This document shows, one piece after another, positions 42,901-55,700 of a stretch of 64,000 nucleotides of DNA. Each line of letters begins with the position of its first letter. The first letter of the stretch is position 1. The notes beneath the pieces are model-generated. The model was not told where the DNA came from. It saw only the letters and a program-made list of their open reading frames with translations, and made no database searches. The DNA comes from Psococerastis gibbosa (lineage: Eukaryota > Arthropoda > Insecta > Psocodea > Psocidae). The translations under genes and the position numbers were made by a program. The DNA lies in NCBI GenBank assembly GCA_963971405.1, contig OZ020490.1, positions 27,491,464-27,555,463 of the forward strand, written 5' to 3'.

Positions 42901-45541
42901 CCAAGTTAAATGAAATAAAAATGGTTACAATACAGTTCAATGATTAAAATTAAAACTCGAATTGAATAGTGTCAATTATAGGTAGAGATCTGGGGGAAGG
43001 CGTCCATCGCCGAGTACCTGTGGGCCCACGTTCTCCGGGGCAATGCAACCACCTACGCCACTGGTCTGCTTAAGCACGGGGAGATGTCCCTGGGAGACAT
43101 GTACCTCCGGTTCAGGTCGGGCCCGGGCATCATACAGAACACCGTGCCCAACACTGTCAAGTACCTGGTTCTCATCATCAACGGCAAGGACGAGCTCAAA
43201 ATCAGGTACGTCGATAGCCATAAAGTGCGGGTAGATATACGAACTGCGTCGCAGAATCACTAATCGCTAATGCCTCCCCTTGACATTGGGCAGGTTTTCC
43301 CGCTCGTGGCTTGACTACCTGGTGCACTTCCGTCATCTGCGTCGCACTGCGCTCGTCGTCCTGGGACAGGAGGGCTGCGACAACCTGTGGCTGCGACCGT
43401 ACCTCCGCTCGCAGGGCGGCCCTGTCGACGTCGTGTTCCTCGTTTACGACAGTCCCCTCGTAGATGGTCGCGAGGTTGTGCAGTGGCCGCTTGGCGTCGC
43501 CACGTACCGCGGCTTTCCGCAATTTAGGTAACAATTCTCAATTATTATTCTGTTTCATCTTTCAAATTTACACTAATATCCAAAGAATTACATTAAAAAA
43601 AAAACCTATACATATAATAACGACACCGCCAGGAAAATTAACAGGAAATGAGTCAACAGAAGCGGAGCCCCATGTGCGAGTTTGGTATCTCAAAACAATA
43701 CATGGCATGAATTTCGATTTATACGAATGTAAAATGATGTCAAACATTTCCGGGAGTTACGAGTTACGTATTTATTTACAGTCAAATTAAATAAGAATTA
43801 AAATATAATTGAGAATTTAGAAATTTACCATTTTATATGAAGAATTTCGTTTCCTAAATATTGAAAATCACTTTGTCAAAGGTTTTAAAGGCGCCGACTC
43901 AATAATGAAATCATTGACGTAAATTCCCAAAATTTCCGGGGGGGGGGGCTTCAGGACCCCAAGACCTTGAAATCGATAAATTGGCCCAAATTATTGAGGT
44001 TTTACCCTCGTTACACCCTGGAGAAAGGGGAGCCCCCCCCCTCCCAAAAAAAAAACTGATATTTGTAAGGGCAAGTGTGGTTTTACAAATATTTTATCCT
44101 GAAGAAAGGGGGGCCCGGGGGTCTCCCCCGGAGAAAAAAATTGATGAATAGGCCCAAATTAAGGAGGTTTTACGCATTTTGCAAACAGTACCGTTGAGAT
44201 TATACAGACGAATAAACCTACCACTGAGGGGGGCCCAGGGGTCGGCCCCGAAGAAATTTTTTTAAAAAATAGGTCTGAAATATTGGGATTTTAAGCATTT
44301 TGAGTAATATATTTTTTGTGAAAGTACTTGGTCAATATGTTGATTTTTTTCATGATGTCTTTCAAGTGAAATAAGCATGCCAAGAATTAATTTCCCTTTC
44401 GTTTTTGTGGATACTATGCCTTTCGCCTCCAAAACGTCTTTGTCACCAGAACTCCTGGGGGGGGGGGGGGCAGGACCCCCTATTTACGCCAATGTTTGCA
44501 AGAGGTACAATTGAGTTATTATAACGACGAATAAACCTACCATTGAGGGGGGCCCGGGTCTCCCCCGGAGAAAAATTTGGAAAAAATAGCTCTGAAGTAT
44601 TGGGGTTTTAAGCATTTTGAATAATAAAATGTTTGTGAAAGTACTTGGTCAATATGTTGATTTTTTTCATGTAAAATAAGCATACTAAGAATTAGTTTCC
44701 CTTTCATTATTGTGGATACTATGCCTTTAGCCTCCAAAACGTCTTTGTCACCAAAAATCCTGGGGGGGGGGGGCTACGGGTGGACCTGGGGGGGGGGCTA
44801 AGCCCCCCCAGGACCCCCCTATTTACGCCAATGAATAAAATTAGATTTTTGAACAACAATAAAAACCTTTAGCAAGGTCCTGATAGGGATCTACAAAGTA
44901 TTTTACGTTGAACCAAGTGAAATCTGGCTAAACAGCAAACTTCGTACCGTATCCCTTTGCCTTAGGATACTTATGCTAACTTTCTTTGCAGGTCTGACTT
45001 AATTAACACAAAGAATGAACGGCAGCACCTTTGCAACTTTTTCGGCACCGTCTACAAAAACTCATCACGGGAAGTCTTAATCAGTGCCCTATCGAATAAC
45101 AAAACTAATAAATGTTATTTACAAACGAGGGAAACCTGGGTACCTACGGAAACCTATTCGAGTATGGAGAAGTACCTGCGCATTGTAAGTGACTCGGATT
45201 TAACGTTGAATCCTGTGGGAAAAAACACCGAGTGCTATCGCATTTATGAAGCTTTGGCACTGGGCAGCGTACCTGTTGTAGAAGATGTGTTAACACCAGG
45301 ACAGTGTGTTGCGCCCTTAATGCTCTTGAAACAGTATCAAGCTCCATTGATTTATGTGAAAAACTGGACGGAGATTCCTGCACTTCTTGAGTTGGAGGCG
45401 AAACGTAGTTTGAGTGCCCGAGTTGCGCGAAGGAAGCGAATCGTGCAGTGGTACGAGCATTTCAAGGATGACATGAGGACTGTATTTTTGAAGACTATTA
45501 GGAAATTTTTCTTTGATAGAGACAATTTAACTAATATTTAG
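39921..45541 (+). CDS. rxylt1: RXYLT1/TMEM5 homologue, ribitol xylosyltransferase (5 exons)
   Basis: Model: exons 39921-40100, 40474-40533, 42982-43205, 43294-43527 and 44992-45541, GT..AG, phases 0, 0, 2, 2; 415 residues versus about 443 in human. Type II membrane topology: short cytosolic N-terminus and one hydrophobic segment at about residues 10-28. The lumenal domain includes VEIWGKASIAEYLW, LVVLGQEGCDN, VYDSP and VQWPLGVATYRGFP, and the exostosin-like block CYRIYEALALGSVPVVEDV..P. RXYLT1 adds xylose to ribitol phosphate on alpha-dystroglycan in the Golgi. Starts 182 bp after the MIEN1-like stop. An AATAAA lies at 45640-45645. A second in-frame upstream start is not an ATG, so 39921 is preferred. 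Confidence 0.9.
40640..41090 (+). pseudogene. LINE ORF1 fragment in intron 2 of rxylt1
   Basis: Reads WICDDCKRSVN..RASNESDFM..LNELKETRRDLSKSIGVCHEKLD and, in another frame, NSVEIHGVP, as in ORF1 of CR1/L2-like LINEs (PHD-like Cys motif, coiled coil, then SVEIHGVP). Ends in a G-run (41082-41096). Confidence 0.6.
41200..42175. mobile_element. Three copies of a fold-back repeat in intron 2 of rxylt1
   Basis: A motif GTGGCAGCATAACTTCCTC..GCGCGCCATTC..GTCGGTGGATGTCGTAGC occurs directly at about 41330-41400 and 41640-41710 (degraded) and inverted at about 42060-42150. The direct and inverted parts (around 41290-41550 and 41890-42160) can pair over most of their length. No coding content. Likely a MITE-like or fold-back transposon, family unknown. 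Confidence 0.65.
42300..42840. mobile_element. DNA transposon relic with TIRs in intron 2 of rxylt1
   Basis: TAGGCGGCAATTTCACCGGCGAAC near 42301 faces its near reverse complement (AATTCGCCGGTGGAATTGCCGCC) near 42812-42836. The internal 480 bp has no transposase-like open frame, so this is a non-autonomous element. No target duplication could be fixed. Confidence 0.62.
43930..44835. repeat. G/C-run-rich tandem repeat in intron 4 of rxylt1
   Basis: AAAGTACTTGGTCAATATGTTGATTTTTTTCATG at about 44321 recurs about 316 bp later at 44637, and the associated GGGG..AGGACCCCC..TATTTACGCCAATG block occurs at 44456 and 44762. Short GGGGGCCC..GTCTCCCCCGGAG motifs lie at about 44108, 44226 and 44545. This looks like a duplicated tail of an unidentified repeat. 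Confidence 0.6.
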
Positions 45542-47217
45542 CTGTCGAGTTTTTTGTCGCTCAGCTCAGGGATAACATGAACGTCAGTACTGTGCAATAA
45601 TTATAGGCTAACAAATCTCTGTAAACACATAAAGTAGTAAATAAATGCAAATATTAAATAAACTACCTTTCTAAAAGCAACTTCATTATACATACTACTT
45701 ATTACATACATAAATACCTACACATCATCATTTTTTATTTACAAATTGTGAGTGTGATTGGAGGTGTTGGGAAATTGCATGAGGGCACCGACCGGTCACG
45801 CTTTGTAGGGTGGTGGTTTCTCCCTCCCTTTTAAATGTTAACATATTAAATTTTCCCTTTTGATGACTATGAACTTTTGTCCGTGTAAGTCAGTATTTTC
45901 ACTTTCACTTATAGCCCTCTTGAAATCGTTCATTTATCTTAAAATCTGCTCATTAACAGTATCGTAGATATAAAATCGGTTCAGTCACAATTTTATTTCA
46001 TTTCACGATTTCTCGTAATTTTCAAAATAAAACAATGTAACGGGTTTTCCCCGTTATTTCTACGCCACACCAAACCTTGGTGCGACGATATTCTTCTTTC
46101 CATTTTCATTTAACCCCTAGTGTCTTGGAACCATGGAGCTAATAAAACAATAATAAAACTAGTTTTACTATGTCTATGGTTTGACTATGTCTATGCTTGG
46201 AACTATATCCCAACTATTTCCCGCCTTCCGTCTTCTGACACGTTCTCCCTTCGCGCCAATGGACATAAAATTTCCCTTTTCATGAGGACATGAGGTGATG
46301 AGACGCCATTTTGCCATTTATTATTCAGCCACAGGGCAGTAGGGCACAGAAGAATGTTTCGTAATTATTTTCAATTATATCAGTATATTCAGCCTTTTCG
46401 TATTAAAAGTTACAGTTATTTTATTCTAAGTTTAAGCAGCATTCCAAAACATATAATATTGACAAAATAGCACTTCATTTTATGTAAGTAAACCTTCCTC
46501 GTTAAACCTAACCATTTATATTTAGTTCCTCAGAGGCAGCGCTAAGTCCATGTGCGCAGGGGGAGGGCCCCCTTTTTCCTTCCCACCAAATCCACCTACT
46601 TCCAAGTTCCAGCCGCTTTATTTTATGTGACCATCGTGCCAGGGAAGGATAGGAATTAAGTAACCGGGGTTACCAACGGTGGACATTTCCAGTGTCCTCG
46701 ATATTGGGAGGAACAAGAAGTAGAGCCGATGGATTACTCCGGTGTGTGTGTTCACTCCTTTATTTTACTTAGCCTATATTAATTTTGAAGAATCATCTTA
46801 TAAATAATTCACAAAAATCTACTTTAATGATTTTAGACTTTAATATTGTAACTTACTAACACCCGGTATGATTTGTATTTTGAAATGTTAGATAGGTTAA
46901 TTAATATATTTATTATGACCCGTACCACATTTTATTTTATTAGGCCTTAGGTTGATTCACTAGAATCTACGCCCTGCCTACCGATGAGCTACCCGCAGAG
47001 CGGGGGTTGCCTAAGAGCCTTTTTTAACAACTACCCGCTACAACAATTTCACATAAAATATTCTCAACCCATATTGCTTACCCTCGAAGCAACCGAATTT
47101 TAACATTGAAAAATTATTTACTCATCTCCGATAGTAGGCCTACTATAATTGATACATTCTAAAGCTTGTATTGGTTCACTCGCACCAGTTGTTATCCAAT
47201 AGTTTGTTGACAGTTCT
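45542..47217. other. Intergenic with a MITE-like end fragment (46135-46195)
   Basis: Between rxylt1 and the next transposon. At 46133-46195, CCATGGAGCTAATAAAAC and TTTTACTATGTCTATG are the two ends of the 470 bp repeat at 31262 with the middle deleted. The rest shows no gene, though a GC-rich stretch lies at 46540-46620. Confidence 0.5.
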
Positions 47218-48250
47218 TTGATTGATTATTTGCAGTTAATGGTGGACATTGAGAAAAAAAATGGAAATTGGAAATACACGAAGACACTTTGGAAATTGTC
47301 GTGGACTTTTAAGCAATTTGATAAGATTCTCAAAAGTTCACGATTTACATTCAAAATTAACATGTTATATGAGCTGTTGAACGAAGTCGGGGTAAGTAAG
47401 CTTATAGAATTATGGATGAAAAACGGGTATCTGGTTTGTGGTAACCAACAAAATATTTTACAATTGAATTCGAGGACACATATACGGTATACTAGGAGAA
47501 GCATTAAAGTGGATGGCAAGCTTCCTAGGGCAAGGCTCCGTTATGGGACCACTTTGCTATCTACTCTATCACTACTTGAAAGTAATGAAAGCGAAAGGCT
47601 GATGTTCGCGGACGATACTACGCTCATCATAACTGGTCTTTCAATAGAAGAAACTGCGATAAAGTGCACTAAAAAGTTGGATGACTCGAATTTGCCACAC
47701 ATGGGCTCTTGCTAAAAGAAATAAAAATGGAACTAACAGTGTTCTCAAACTCCCAACCTGAGCTTGACACATACATATATGACTGCAACCGACAGCCTTA
47801 GCTCTGTGTGTTGTACAGGCCTACCACTCACTTGTAATGAGCCTTATAAACTACGGCATATTGGCCTGGGGAGGGACCTCCGTAGGGAACATGGACGCTG
47901 TACCCAGGCTCCAAAAGAGGAGAGTGCAATACATGCTAAAATAGGGACCTCGTGACAGTTGTCTGTACATATTTAGATGAATTTAACATATCTTAAAGTC
48001 TGAGGTGTGGTTTGGCATTTAAAGAAAACGGGGACACTTACACCTCACACTTACAACACGAGGCAACGGGGAGACCTTGTAAGGCCAGCGTCACGCACAG
48101 CCAACTGTGAGCGACTGGATCCTATACTACAAGGTTTCGCCTACCTTTGAAAACTCCCGATTGAACTGAGAGCTGCGAGAAATGCTTCTAACTTCCCTAG
48201 ATTGCATAGAAACCATCTCCTAGAGAAAGCGTTCTTTCTTTTTTTGACGA
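47218..48250 (+). pseudogene. Non-LTR RT remnant (palm to C-terminus)
   Basis: In shifting frames: KINMLYELLNEVGVSKLIELWMKNGYL (47340-47450), GQGSVMGPLCYLLY (about 47533-47575), MFADDTTLIITGLS (47601-47642), then SLMNYGILAWGG..LQKRRVQYMLK (47840-47945) and a decayed C-terminal tail to about 48250. At least three frameshifts. The family (CR1/L2-like by motif) is uncertain. Confidence 0.7.
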
Positions 48251-48709
48251 TATTCTGACGATTTTATTTTATACCTTGATGTACCAACGATTTCGTTGCC
48301 TACATTAGTCTGCTTCAGATATTTTCATCTGTCTGTGAGGCTTATAACAAATGCTAATCCCAGTGTTGGTCTGTATTCAATTAAAGAATTAATTGAGACT
48401 GTTAGTAAGCTGCAGTATAGTACAATTAGTTGTCCGAATATGTTGTACATTTATATAGATAGAAAAAAAAATATATACATAAAATTACAGGCTGTGCCCC
48501 CTCAAGCCGGAGCGTGGGAGGGTGGTACATCAAACCTAGTATATGTAATAAAGTAAATTAACAAATTCTATGTAACAAAAGCGGACTATTGTCCTTGTTA
48601 AGCAATACAATGGCTATAACAATTTTCTATTAAATTTTTTCAGTATTGAGTTAGAGCTTGATAGAGTTGGTTTTGTTGGGCAATACTTATAACTAATATA
48701 TATATATAT
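48251..48709 (-). pseudogene. Possible C-terminal piece of the non-LTR element split by gypsy
   Basis: Minus-strand reading across the gypsy site would continue the non-LTR RT of 62191-64000 into this AT-rich stretch, but similarity is weak. Alternatively it is unrelated spacer. Flanking TATATA dinucleotides obscure the exact joint. Confidence 0.3.
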
Positions 48710-48877
48710 AGTTACGTGCCCTCTCCAAGTTTACAATGACCAGGCACGCGCTGTTGAATCAGCAACCTAGGAACCTTGGTTTTAGATCGCATATTGTAAC
48801 GTAGTCAGTCTAGTATCGACAGTCGCAAATTAAAGTTTGTTTTTAAAAATCATATTTTTTCGGTGTAATTCTTAACT
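48710..48877 (+). repeat. 5' LTR of the gypsy element
   Basis: Begins AGTTACGTGCCC and ends TTCTTAACT. Just after it, TGGCGCTG.. (T shared with the LTR) is the expected position of a tRNA primer-binding site. Matches the 3' LTR over its full length with one difference. Confidence 0.95.
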
Positions 48878-49246
48878 GGCGCTGCGGACAGGATCCCAGG
48901 CGAACTTTCGTAGAGCTTTTAAGTTCTTATCGCTGGGATATCGAAATCTAATTTACTGTTTTTCGTGTGTGGCCTACCTCTGCAACAATTTTCGGGTGTT
49001 GTGAGAATCAGCACTGACTGTGGATACACCTTCGACTCACCGAGGAGCTGGACAACTTGGGACGCCTTTTTGGAGATTTGAAGACGCGAAGATGCACCTT
49101 TCTGCACTCCTCTTTCTGTAAGTCTCCTTTGTCCGCCGTTCACTCCCTTAGCATTTAAAATTATTGGTTGCTCTAAGATTTTATTGTATTTTGATTTTTA
49201 GTATTTTAATTGTGAGTATTTTAAATTTTACTGTTGCCTGACGTCC

Positions 49247-50506
49247 ATGACTGAAACGGTAGAATTTATTTCTCAAAACACGGCTCTTTTAGAAAATCTT
49301 AGTAATAGTGTAGGTAGTCCAAAAGTTCTGATACACCCTCCTAAATTTACGGTAAAAACCAAAATGCCTGACGATATTTCCAAAAGTGAAATACAAATTT
49401 TTATTAACGCAATTCCTGAATTTCACCCAGATAGCAACTTATCAATATTTGTAAAAGAGGTTGATAGCCTATTAACCCACCTTCAGAATAAGTTAACCCC
49501 ATATTTGAATTACCTCCTAAATTTTTCCATTAGATCCAAATTAAAAGGGGAAGCTCGAGATTATATAGCAAACCAACAGTTGCTCGAGTGGACCAATATT
49601 CGTGCCGCCCTCTTGGTAAAATATGGGGAGCAAAGAAGTGAAGATCTATTAATAGCCGCTCTAACGAAATGCGTTCAGCACTCAAAGGAATCCTACATGG
49701 ATTTTTTCTCTAAAATTTCTAAATGTTACAATGCCATTATTGAAAATTTAACATTAAACAATAATGACCCAGATTACATTAAGTTTAAAAGGAAAGAACA
49801 CGATAAGTTAGCTGTAAGAACTTTTAAAATAGGGCTATTAGAACCTTATAGATAGTATGTGGGAAATTTTGAGTTAGCTAGTATAGCTGAGAATTTAGTT
49901 AAGTGCAAGGAGTACGACAATAGGAAAACGGAGTTTGAGTACTGCGACTTTTTACGCAGAACTCAAGATCCAAATTTGAAGCGTTCAGCACCTCTGCCAC
50001 CCCTACCATCAAAACCATTTTTGCCCAGTCACACAGGCGCAACCCAACAGTGGCCTTTTAAGCAAAATCAGCCTAATTACCAACAGCTAGCCCTGCCGGC
50101 CCCTCCAAGACCTGCATTCCTACCTTTTTCAAGGCCTAACCAATTCTTCAATAACCAGAGGCCCTTTCAACCTTTTTCCCAAAATAAATCAGCACCTAAC
50201 CTACCCCCTAAGCCTCAACAGCCGTTTAATAGGCCTCAATTTCCGAAACCACCCTCCGGATTTTACCAAAACTTCAAACCACAGCCTATGTCCGTACAGT
50301 CTCGAGTACCCTCGAGACAACAACGAACATAGCCTGAACCCATGACTTTCAATGTTGAAGCAGACACGGAACCTCAACATTATTATGAGGAAGAGGAATA
50401 TTTCGAACCAGATCACTATCCCCAACAGGAACAGTATTCCTATGAACCTCAGGAAGATTCCCATCAGGATTTTCAGGAAACAGCCTCGTCAGAGAACCCG
50501 ACATAG
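49247..50506 (+). pseudogene. Gypsy gag, split by two in-frame amber codons
   Basis: Frame open from ATG 49247 apart from TAG at 49853-49855 and TAG at 50330-50332; natural end TAG 50504-50506. The N-terminal 200 residues resemble errantivirus Gag (SKSEIQIFINAIPEFHPDSNLSIFVKEVDSL, LKGEARDYI, LLVKYGEQRS). The middle is Pro/Gln/Phe rich, the end acidic. No zinc knuckle, as is usual for errantivirus Gag. Both stops could have arisen from CAG by C-to-T, which cannot be shown from one copy. Pol lies in the -1 frame, consistent with the frameshift of gypsy. Confidence 0.82.
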
Positions 50507-52159
50507 TAGACTTAAATTCTGTAAGATCAAAAACTAAACTACCCTTCTTTTATCTACCCTGGCTAGATCTAAAAATACTAATTGACAGCGGAGCAAGCAA
50601 CTCGCTAATTAACCCCCAGCCAGCGTACAATAAATTTTCAGATTACTTATTTAAAAAGCCGTTTACAGTAACTGGACTTAAGACCACCATAACCACGGAC
50701 GACAACTTAGCAATACCACTCCTATACGAATTTGGTTTCCTCCAAAATTTCAATCTTCATGTAGTAGATTGGCACGAAAATTTCGACGCGTTAATTGGAA
50801 GCGAAGACTTCGAAAACCTAAAAGCAAATATTAATTATGAAACCAAAACTTTGAAAATAGGCAATGTAGAAATTCCATTTATTTTTGGTTATCCCCAGAA
50901 TAAAATTTCCCCTTATAAAACACAGGTCAACAATTATGTTAAGATACCCGTCTCAGTCGAAGAAGGAGAAGTACTCTTCCTCCCTACGACCATCGGTCAA
51001 ATAAATATTCCTGAATCTTTAGCAACCGTCGATAATGGCTTTTGTTTCATCCCCTTAGAAGGAACAGAATGTTTCGAAATAAACTTCACAGAAAGAATAA
51101 AGGTCACACCCTTAGAACATAGTGGTTACACCGTTTCAACCCCTCCAACCTTAAAACCAAAAGGAAAATTTTTAGATAAAATTAGAACTGCTCATTTGAA
51201 TTTAGAAGAAGAAAAAATTAGAAAGTTATGTTATCAGTTTAAAGACATTTTCTACGACGAAAATTCACCTTTGACCTTCAGTAACGCTGTAAAACACCAC
51301 ATCAGAACAACTGATGAGATACCCGTTTATGTTAAGCCTTTCAGACACCCCTACAGTATGAACGAGGAAATTCAACGACAAGTCCAAAAATTGCTGGACG
51401 ACAAAATAATCCAGCCCTCAATATCGCCTTACAGCTCACCCGTATGGATCGTGCCTAAAAAGCTCGATGCGACGGGCAAGAGAAAATTTAGAATGGTCAT
51501 AGACTTTAGACGATTGAACGAAAAAACCGTTGAGGATAAATATCCTATTCCCCGTATAGAGGAGATTTTGGATAACTTAGGAAAAAGCTGCTATTTTAGC
51601 ACCCTCGACTTGGCCCAGGGATTCCACCAGATAGAGATGGAACCCTCATCAGTGGAAAAAACTGCCTTTTCGGTTAATAATGGGCATTATGAGTATCTCA
51701 AAATGCCATTTGGCTTAAAAAACGCACCCTCTACGTTTCAACACGTAATGGACAACGTCCTGAGGGAATATATTTCGAAATTCTGTCTAATATACATGGA
51801 CGACATAATTTGTTATTCAAAAAGTTTGGAACAACACACACAACACTTAAAAGCAATTTTTGAAAAATTAAGGCACTACAATCTAAAAGTACAATTAGAC
51901 AAATCCGAATTTTTAAGAAAAGACGTAGCATTCTTGGGACACGTCGTAACTAAGGAAGGCATTAAGCCCAACCCTGAAAAAATCATGGCAATAGAGCACT
52001 ACCCCCTGCCGAAAACTGTTAAAGAAATTAAATCGTTTCTAGGCCTTATAGGCTACTACCGAAGATTCATAGAAAACTATGCAAAAATCGTCCAACCCTT
52101 CACAAAATGTTTAAAAAAAGGAGCAAAACTTGATGTTAATGACCCCGAATACTTAGACG
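50500..52159 (+). pseudogene. Gypsy pol, N-terminal part: protease and reverse transcriptase
   Basis: Open in the -1 frame relative to gag from about 50500. The protease motif DSGAS is near 50588. RT shows KLDATGKRKFRMVIDFRRLN, FSTLDLAQGFHQI, PFGLKNAPSTFQ, and the active site YMDD near 51795. The frame is cut at 52160 by the LTR of the BEL/Pao element; RNase H continues at 58511. Only the insertion breaks this part. Confidence 0.9.
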
Positions 52160-52492
52160 TAGGCACAATTTAAATATTGGCGCCTAACCTGTGACTGGCG
52201 ACTCGTGCGCCACCTATGAAAAACTATCATCTACTTGCAAGTCCTCACAAATCTCTCTCTGTACATCTACAACCAAACGTTACCAGCACTTTATACTTTT
52301 TATAAAATCGTTTACTTTTATCATAGTATTTAATCCTCAACTGCTTCTGCATAGCTAATTTAGATGCAAGAATCTATATCAAGAAAGGTGATCTTCCATA
52401 CCGAGCTCGGGAAAGGTTGAAAACCACCACAAGTAAGAAAACAACTAATATCAGTAAGTAAAACATCCCTAAGTATACTAATTAATTATCTA
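52160..52492 (+). repeat. 5' LTR of BEL/Pao element
   Basis: Begins TAGGCACAATTTAAATATTGG and ends TAATTATCTA. TGGTCC.. two bases later is a likely start of the primer-binding site. Same sequence as 58178-58510. Confidence 0.95.
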
Positions 52493-52798
52493 TCTGGTCC
52501 TTCGTCAAAAAACCCCTATTTACAGTCCTAATTTAACCCCTTTCTTCTTCGTATAATTTTATTTTCATAATGAAAAATCGCTCTATTAAGACGTACTCAA
52601 TTCCTGTCCGTGCTTGTCGTCACACGGTATACCAAGTTACTGCTTTGCTACTCATTTGCCAATCAGTCATTATTACTGTTATAAATTATTAACTATAACC
52701 TATTTATTATTCTTTTTTTTCTCTCTGATATTTAATTTCTCTTTTTGTATCTTTATAGTTATATTTATATATTTAGAGAAAATAGAAATCTACCTACC

Positions 52799-55700
52799 AT
52801 GAGTAATAATCCAGCGAATAAATTACTATTACTAGTGGACAAGCTGGAGTCTCTGTATACTAGGACTACCTATGTCCGCGATTCGGTCATTTCTTATTCA
52901 AAAAATAAAGTCTCTCTGTTGTGGTCCAAAGTACAGTTGTGTGTCACTCTCCGCGCCGAATTATCCAAACTAGAGGATGACATCCGTGCCGTAAACCAAG
53001 AAATTAATGACCCCAAGCTCCAAAAAGACATTTCAGCCACAGTCAAAAAATTCGACGAAATGATAGAATCAATCAACGTCCGTTATTATGAAGCCCTAGA
53101 TGCTACGAAATCAGCAGCTAGCATCCAGCAAGCGAATCTGCCTCCCGCAAACCCGCAACCTTCTGGTTCGAGTGTCCGCCTACCGCAAATCCAGGTACCA
53201 CCATTTTCTGGTGACATCAAGGATTTTCCTCGTTTCATGAAACTTTTTAATGCAGTCTACGACACTCATGCATCGCTTACAGGTGCTGAAAAATTTTTCT
53301 ACCTTCAATCTTCCCTAGCCGGTGACGCCCTCGCACTAATAGGCAGTTTCCCACTCACTGATAAAGGCTATATGAGTGCTATTTCAGCATTAAAGGATCG
53401 TTATGAATGTCCACGAACTGTGGCAACTGCATATACAAATGAATTATTTAATTTTGTCCCAGCCAAAAGGGCAACAGCTGATACATTAAAACAATTTTTG
53501 AAAATTCATAATGATTACGTGAATGCACTGAAAGGTTTAAATTCTATTCCAGATTTATCTGATTTTTTACTGCTTACATTATCCTCCAAGAACTTGGACC
53601 CGTTAACCCGCAAGTTATTTGAACAGAGCAATCCCGCAGGAGTTATTCCTCAATTTCAAGACCTGATTAACTTTGTAACAAAGCAGGTAAATACACATGA
53701 GCTCCTCGCTGTTGAAAAGCCAATAGTTGAAAATAATTCTCAACATTATTCTACAAAAAGTCAACCCAAAGAGAAAACTTGGCATGTTACTCAGCCTACA
53801 ACCCAATTTCAGCAATTTACTCAGCATAAAGCCCAATTTCAGCAAAATTGTGCCTATTGCAGCTCCTCATCTCACAAAATTAGCAAATGTGCTTCTTTTC
53901 TGCAACTACCACTGGACCAACGTGTCACATGGGTTTCTACTACTAAACGCTGCAATTCCTGCCTCTCCCTGAAGCATGCAACACCTGATTGCACGAGTGA
54001 GCGCAAATGCTTCTACTGCATGTCAGCCATTCATAACTCATTAACCTGCCCCCAATGGCGTTCTCGCTACGAAGCCCCTACCAAACAGAGCAAAAATGAT
54101 CATGAAAAAGTAATGACTTGCTTTGAACCTGCTAAACCTGCTGCCTCCTATGCCACTAGGCTTGGAACGCTTACTGTCTTTGTTAAAGACAAAGCTGGCT
54201 TCTGTCACAATGTACTTTGTGTCCTGGATTCAGGAAGTACATTGGATTTGATTTCCGCCAATGCTGCTCGAAAATTAGGCCTTCAACCGTCCAAAAATAA
54301 GTCCCAACTATCTGGAATATTTAACCTAACGCTGCAAAGTCTTGGATCTGTAAGTATCACCATAGTGTCAAGATTTGATCATAATAAAAAGATTAACCTG
54401 TATCCTGAGGTTATCCCGTCGATATCCCATGAAATTCCCTCTATCCCTGTTCAATCAGAATTTGCGGAGACTCTGTCTAAACTTTCATTGGCCGACCCAC
54501 TGCCGTTTGACAATAAAAATATAGAAATTCTATTAGGAGTGTCTACTGTAATGGATATTCTTGCGTACCCTATTAATAATTATGGTACTACATACCATAA
54601 GTCGAATTTACATTGGCCAAAACCCATCCATTCTGATTTTGGTTACATTATTATGGGGAAAATACCCGTGGCACACCCCAGCGTTCTCTTTGCAACAACA
54701 AATTTTGTTAACAATGAAAATAATTCAAGAAATATTTGTGACGAAATGAAAGATTTATTTGAAAGGGAATCAATCCATACTGAACAAAAAAATGAAATAA
54801 TTGACCCAGAATTCTTAGCAATGGAAGAACAATTTATTTCATCACATCAACGTGACCCTATTAATGGGAGTTTTATTGTAAAATTGCCATTTCGTCATCC
54901 TGTTTCTAATCTTGGTTCCACCAAAAATATAGCTTATGCTAGCTTTTTAAGACTCGAAAAAAGACTGCAAAAAACAGCCGGTTCTTATGATAGCTATATT
55001 AACACCATGCAAGACTTTTTTAACAAAAGCCACATTGCCAAATCTGAAATAGCTAATCCTTATATTTTTAATCAGCACATTGTGATTAAAAAATCTTCTG
55101 GAAAATCGAAAATTGTTTTTGACCCAACTGTTAAGGCAAAACATAACCAAACTAGTTTTAACGCTTTATTGATGTCCGGTCCCAAGCTTCAGAGGGACAT
55201 TAACTACGTAATTACAGCTGCCCGTGCATTTCCCGTGTGCATCTCATGCGATATTGATAATTTCTACAGATCAATACAACTAGACCCCGAAGATGCTGAA
55301 AAAATTCACATTTTTACCAGATTGGACAAATTTGGTACAGTATCAGCCTCCGGAAAAATAACAGAATGTAAAATTCAACATTTATGTTATGGTCTCACCA
55401 GTAGCCCATACTTAGCTTTACGATGTGTCCAACAATTAATTACGGAAAATGAAGCCCTGCTACCCCTTGCTGCCACTATTTTAAAATACTGTCGATTCAT
55501 TGATGATTGTTTTTTTAGTATACAATACCACGATGCTCAAGCAGCCATTGATCAACTAATAGATTTGCTGAAAAAAGGAAATTTCCAACTTGGGAAATTT
55601 TTGTCATCTCACCCTGAGGTACTCAAAAACCTCAACCCTGAAGGCAATTCTATGGTACAATTATCGCAATCAATTCCAATACTTGGATTACATTGGGATC

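Noticed and set aside
44456-44832. G-run blocks in intron 4 of rxylt1 as regulatory G-quadruplex sites
   Set aside because: They are part of a repeat that was tandemly duplicated; no evidence of function beyond base composition.
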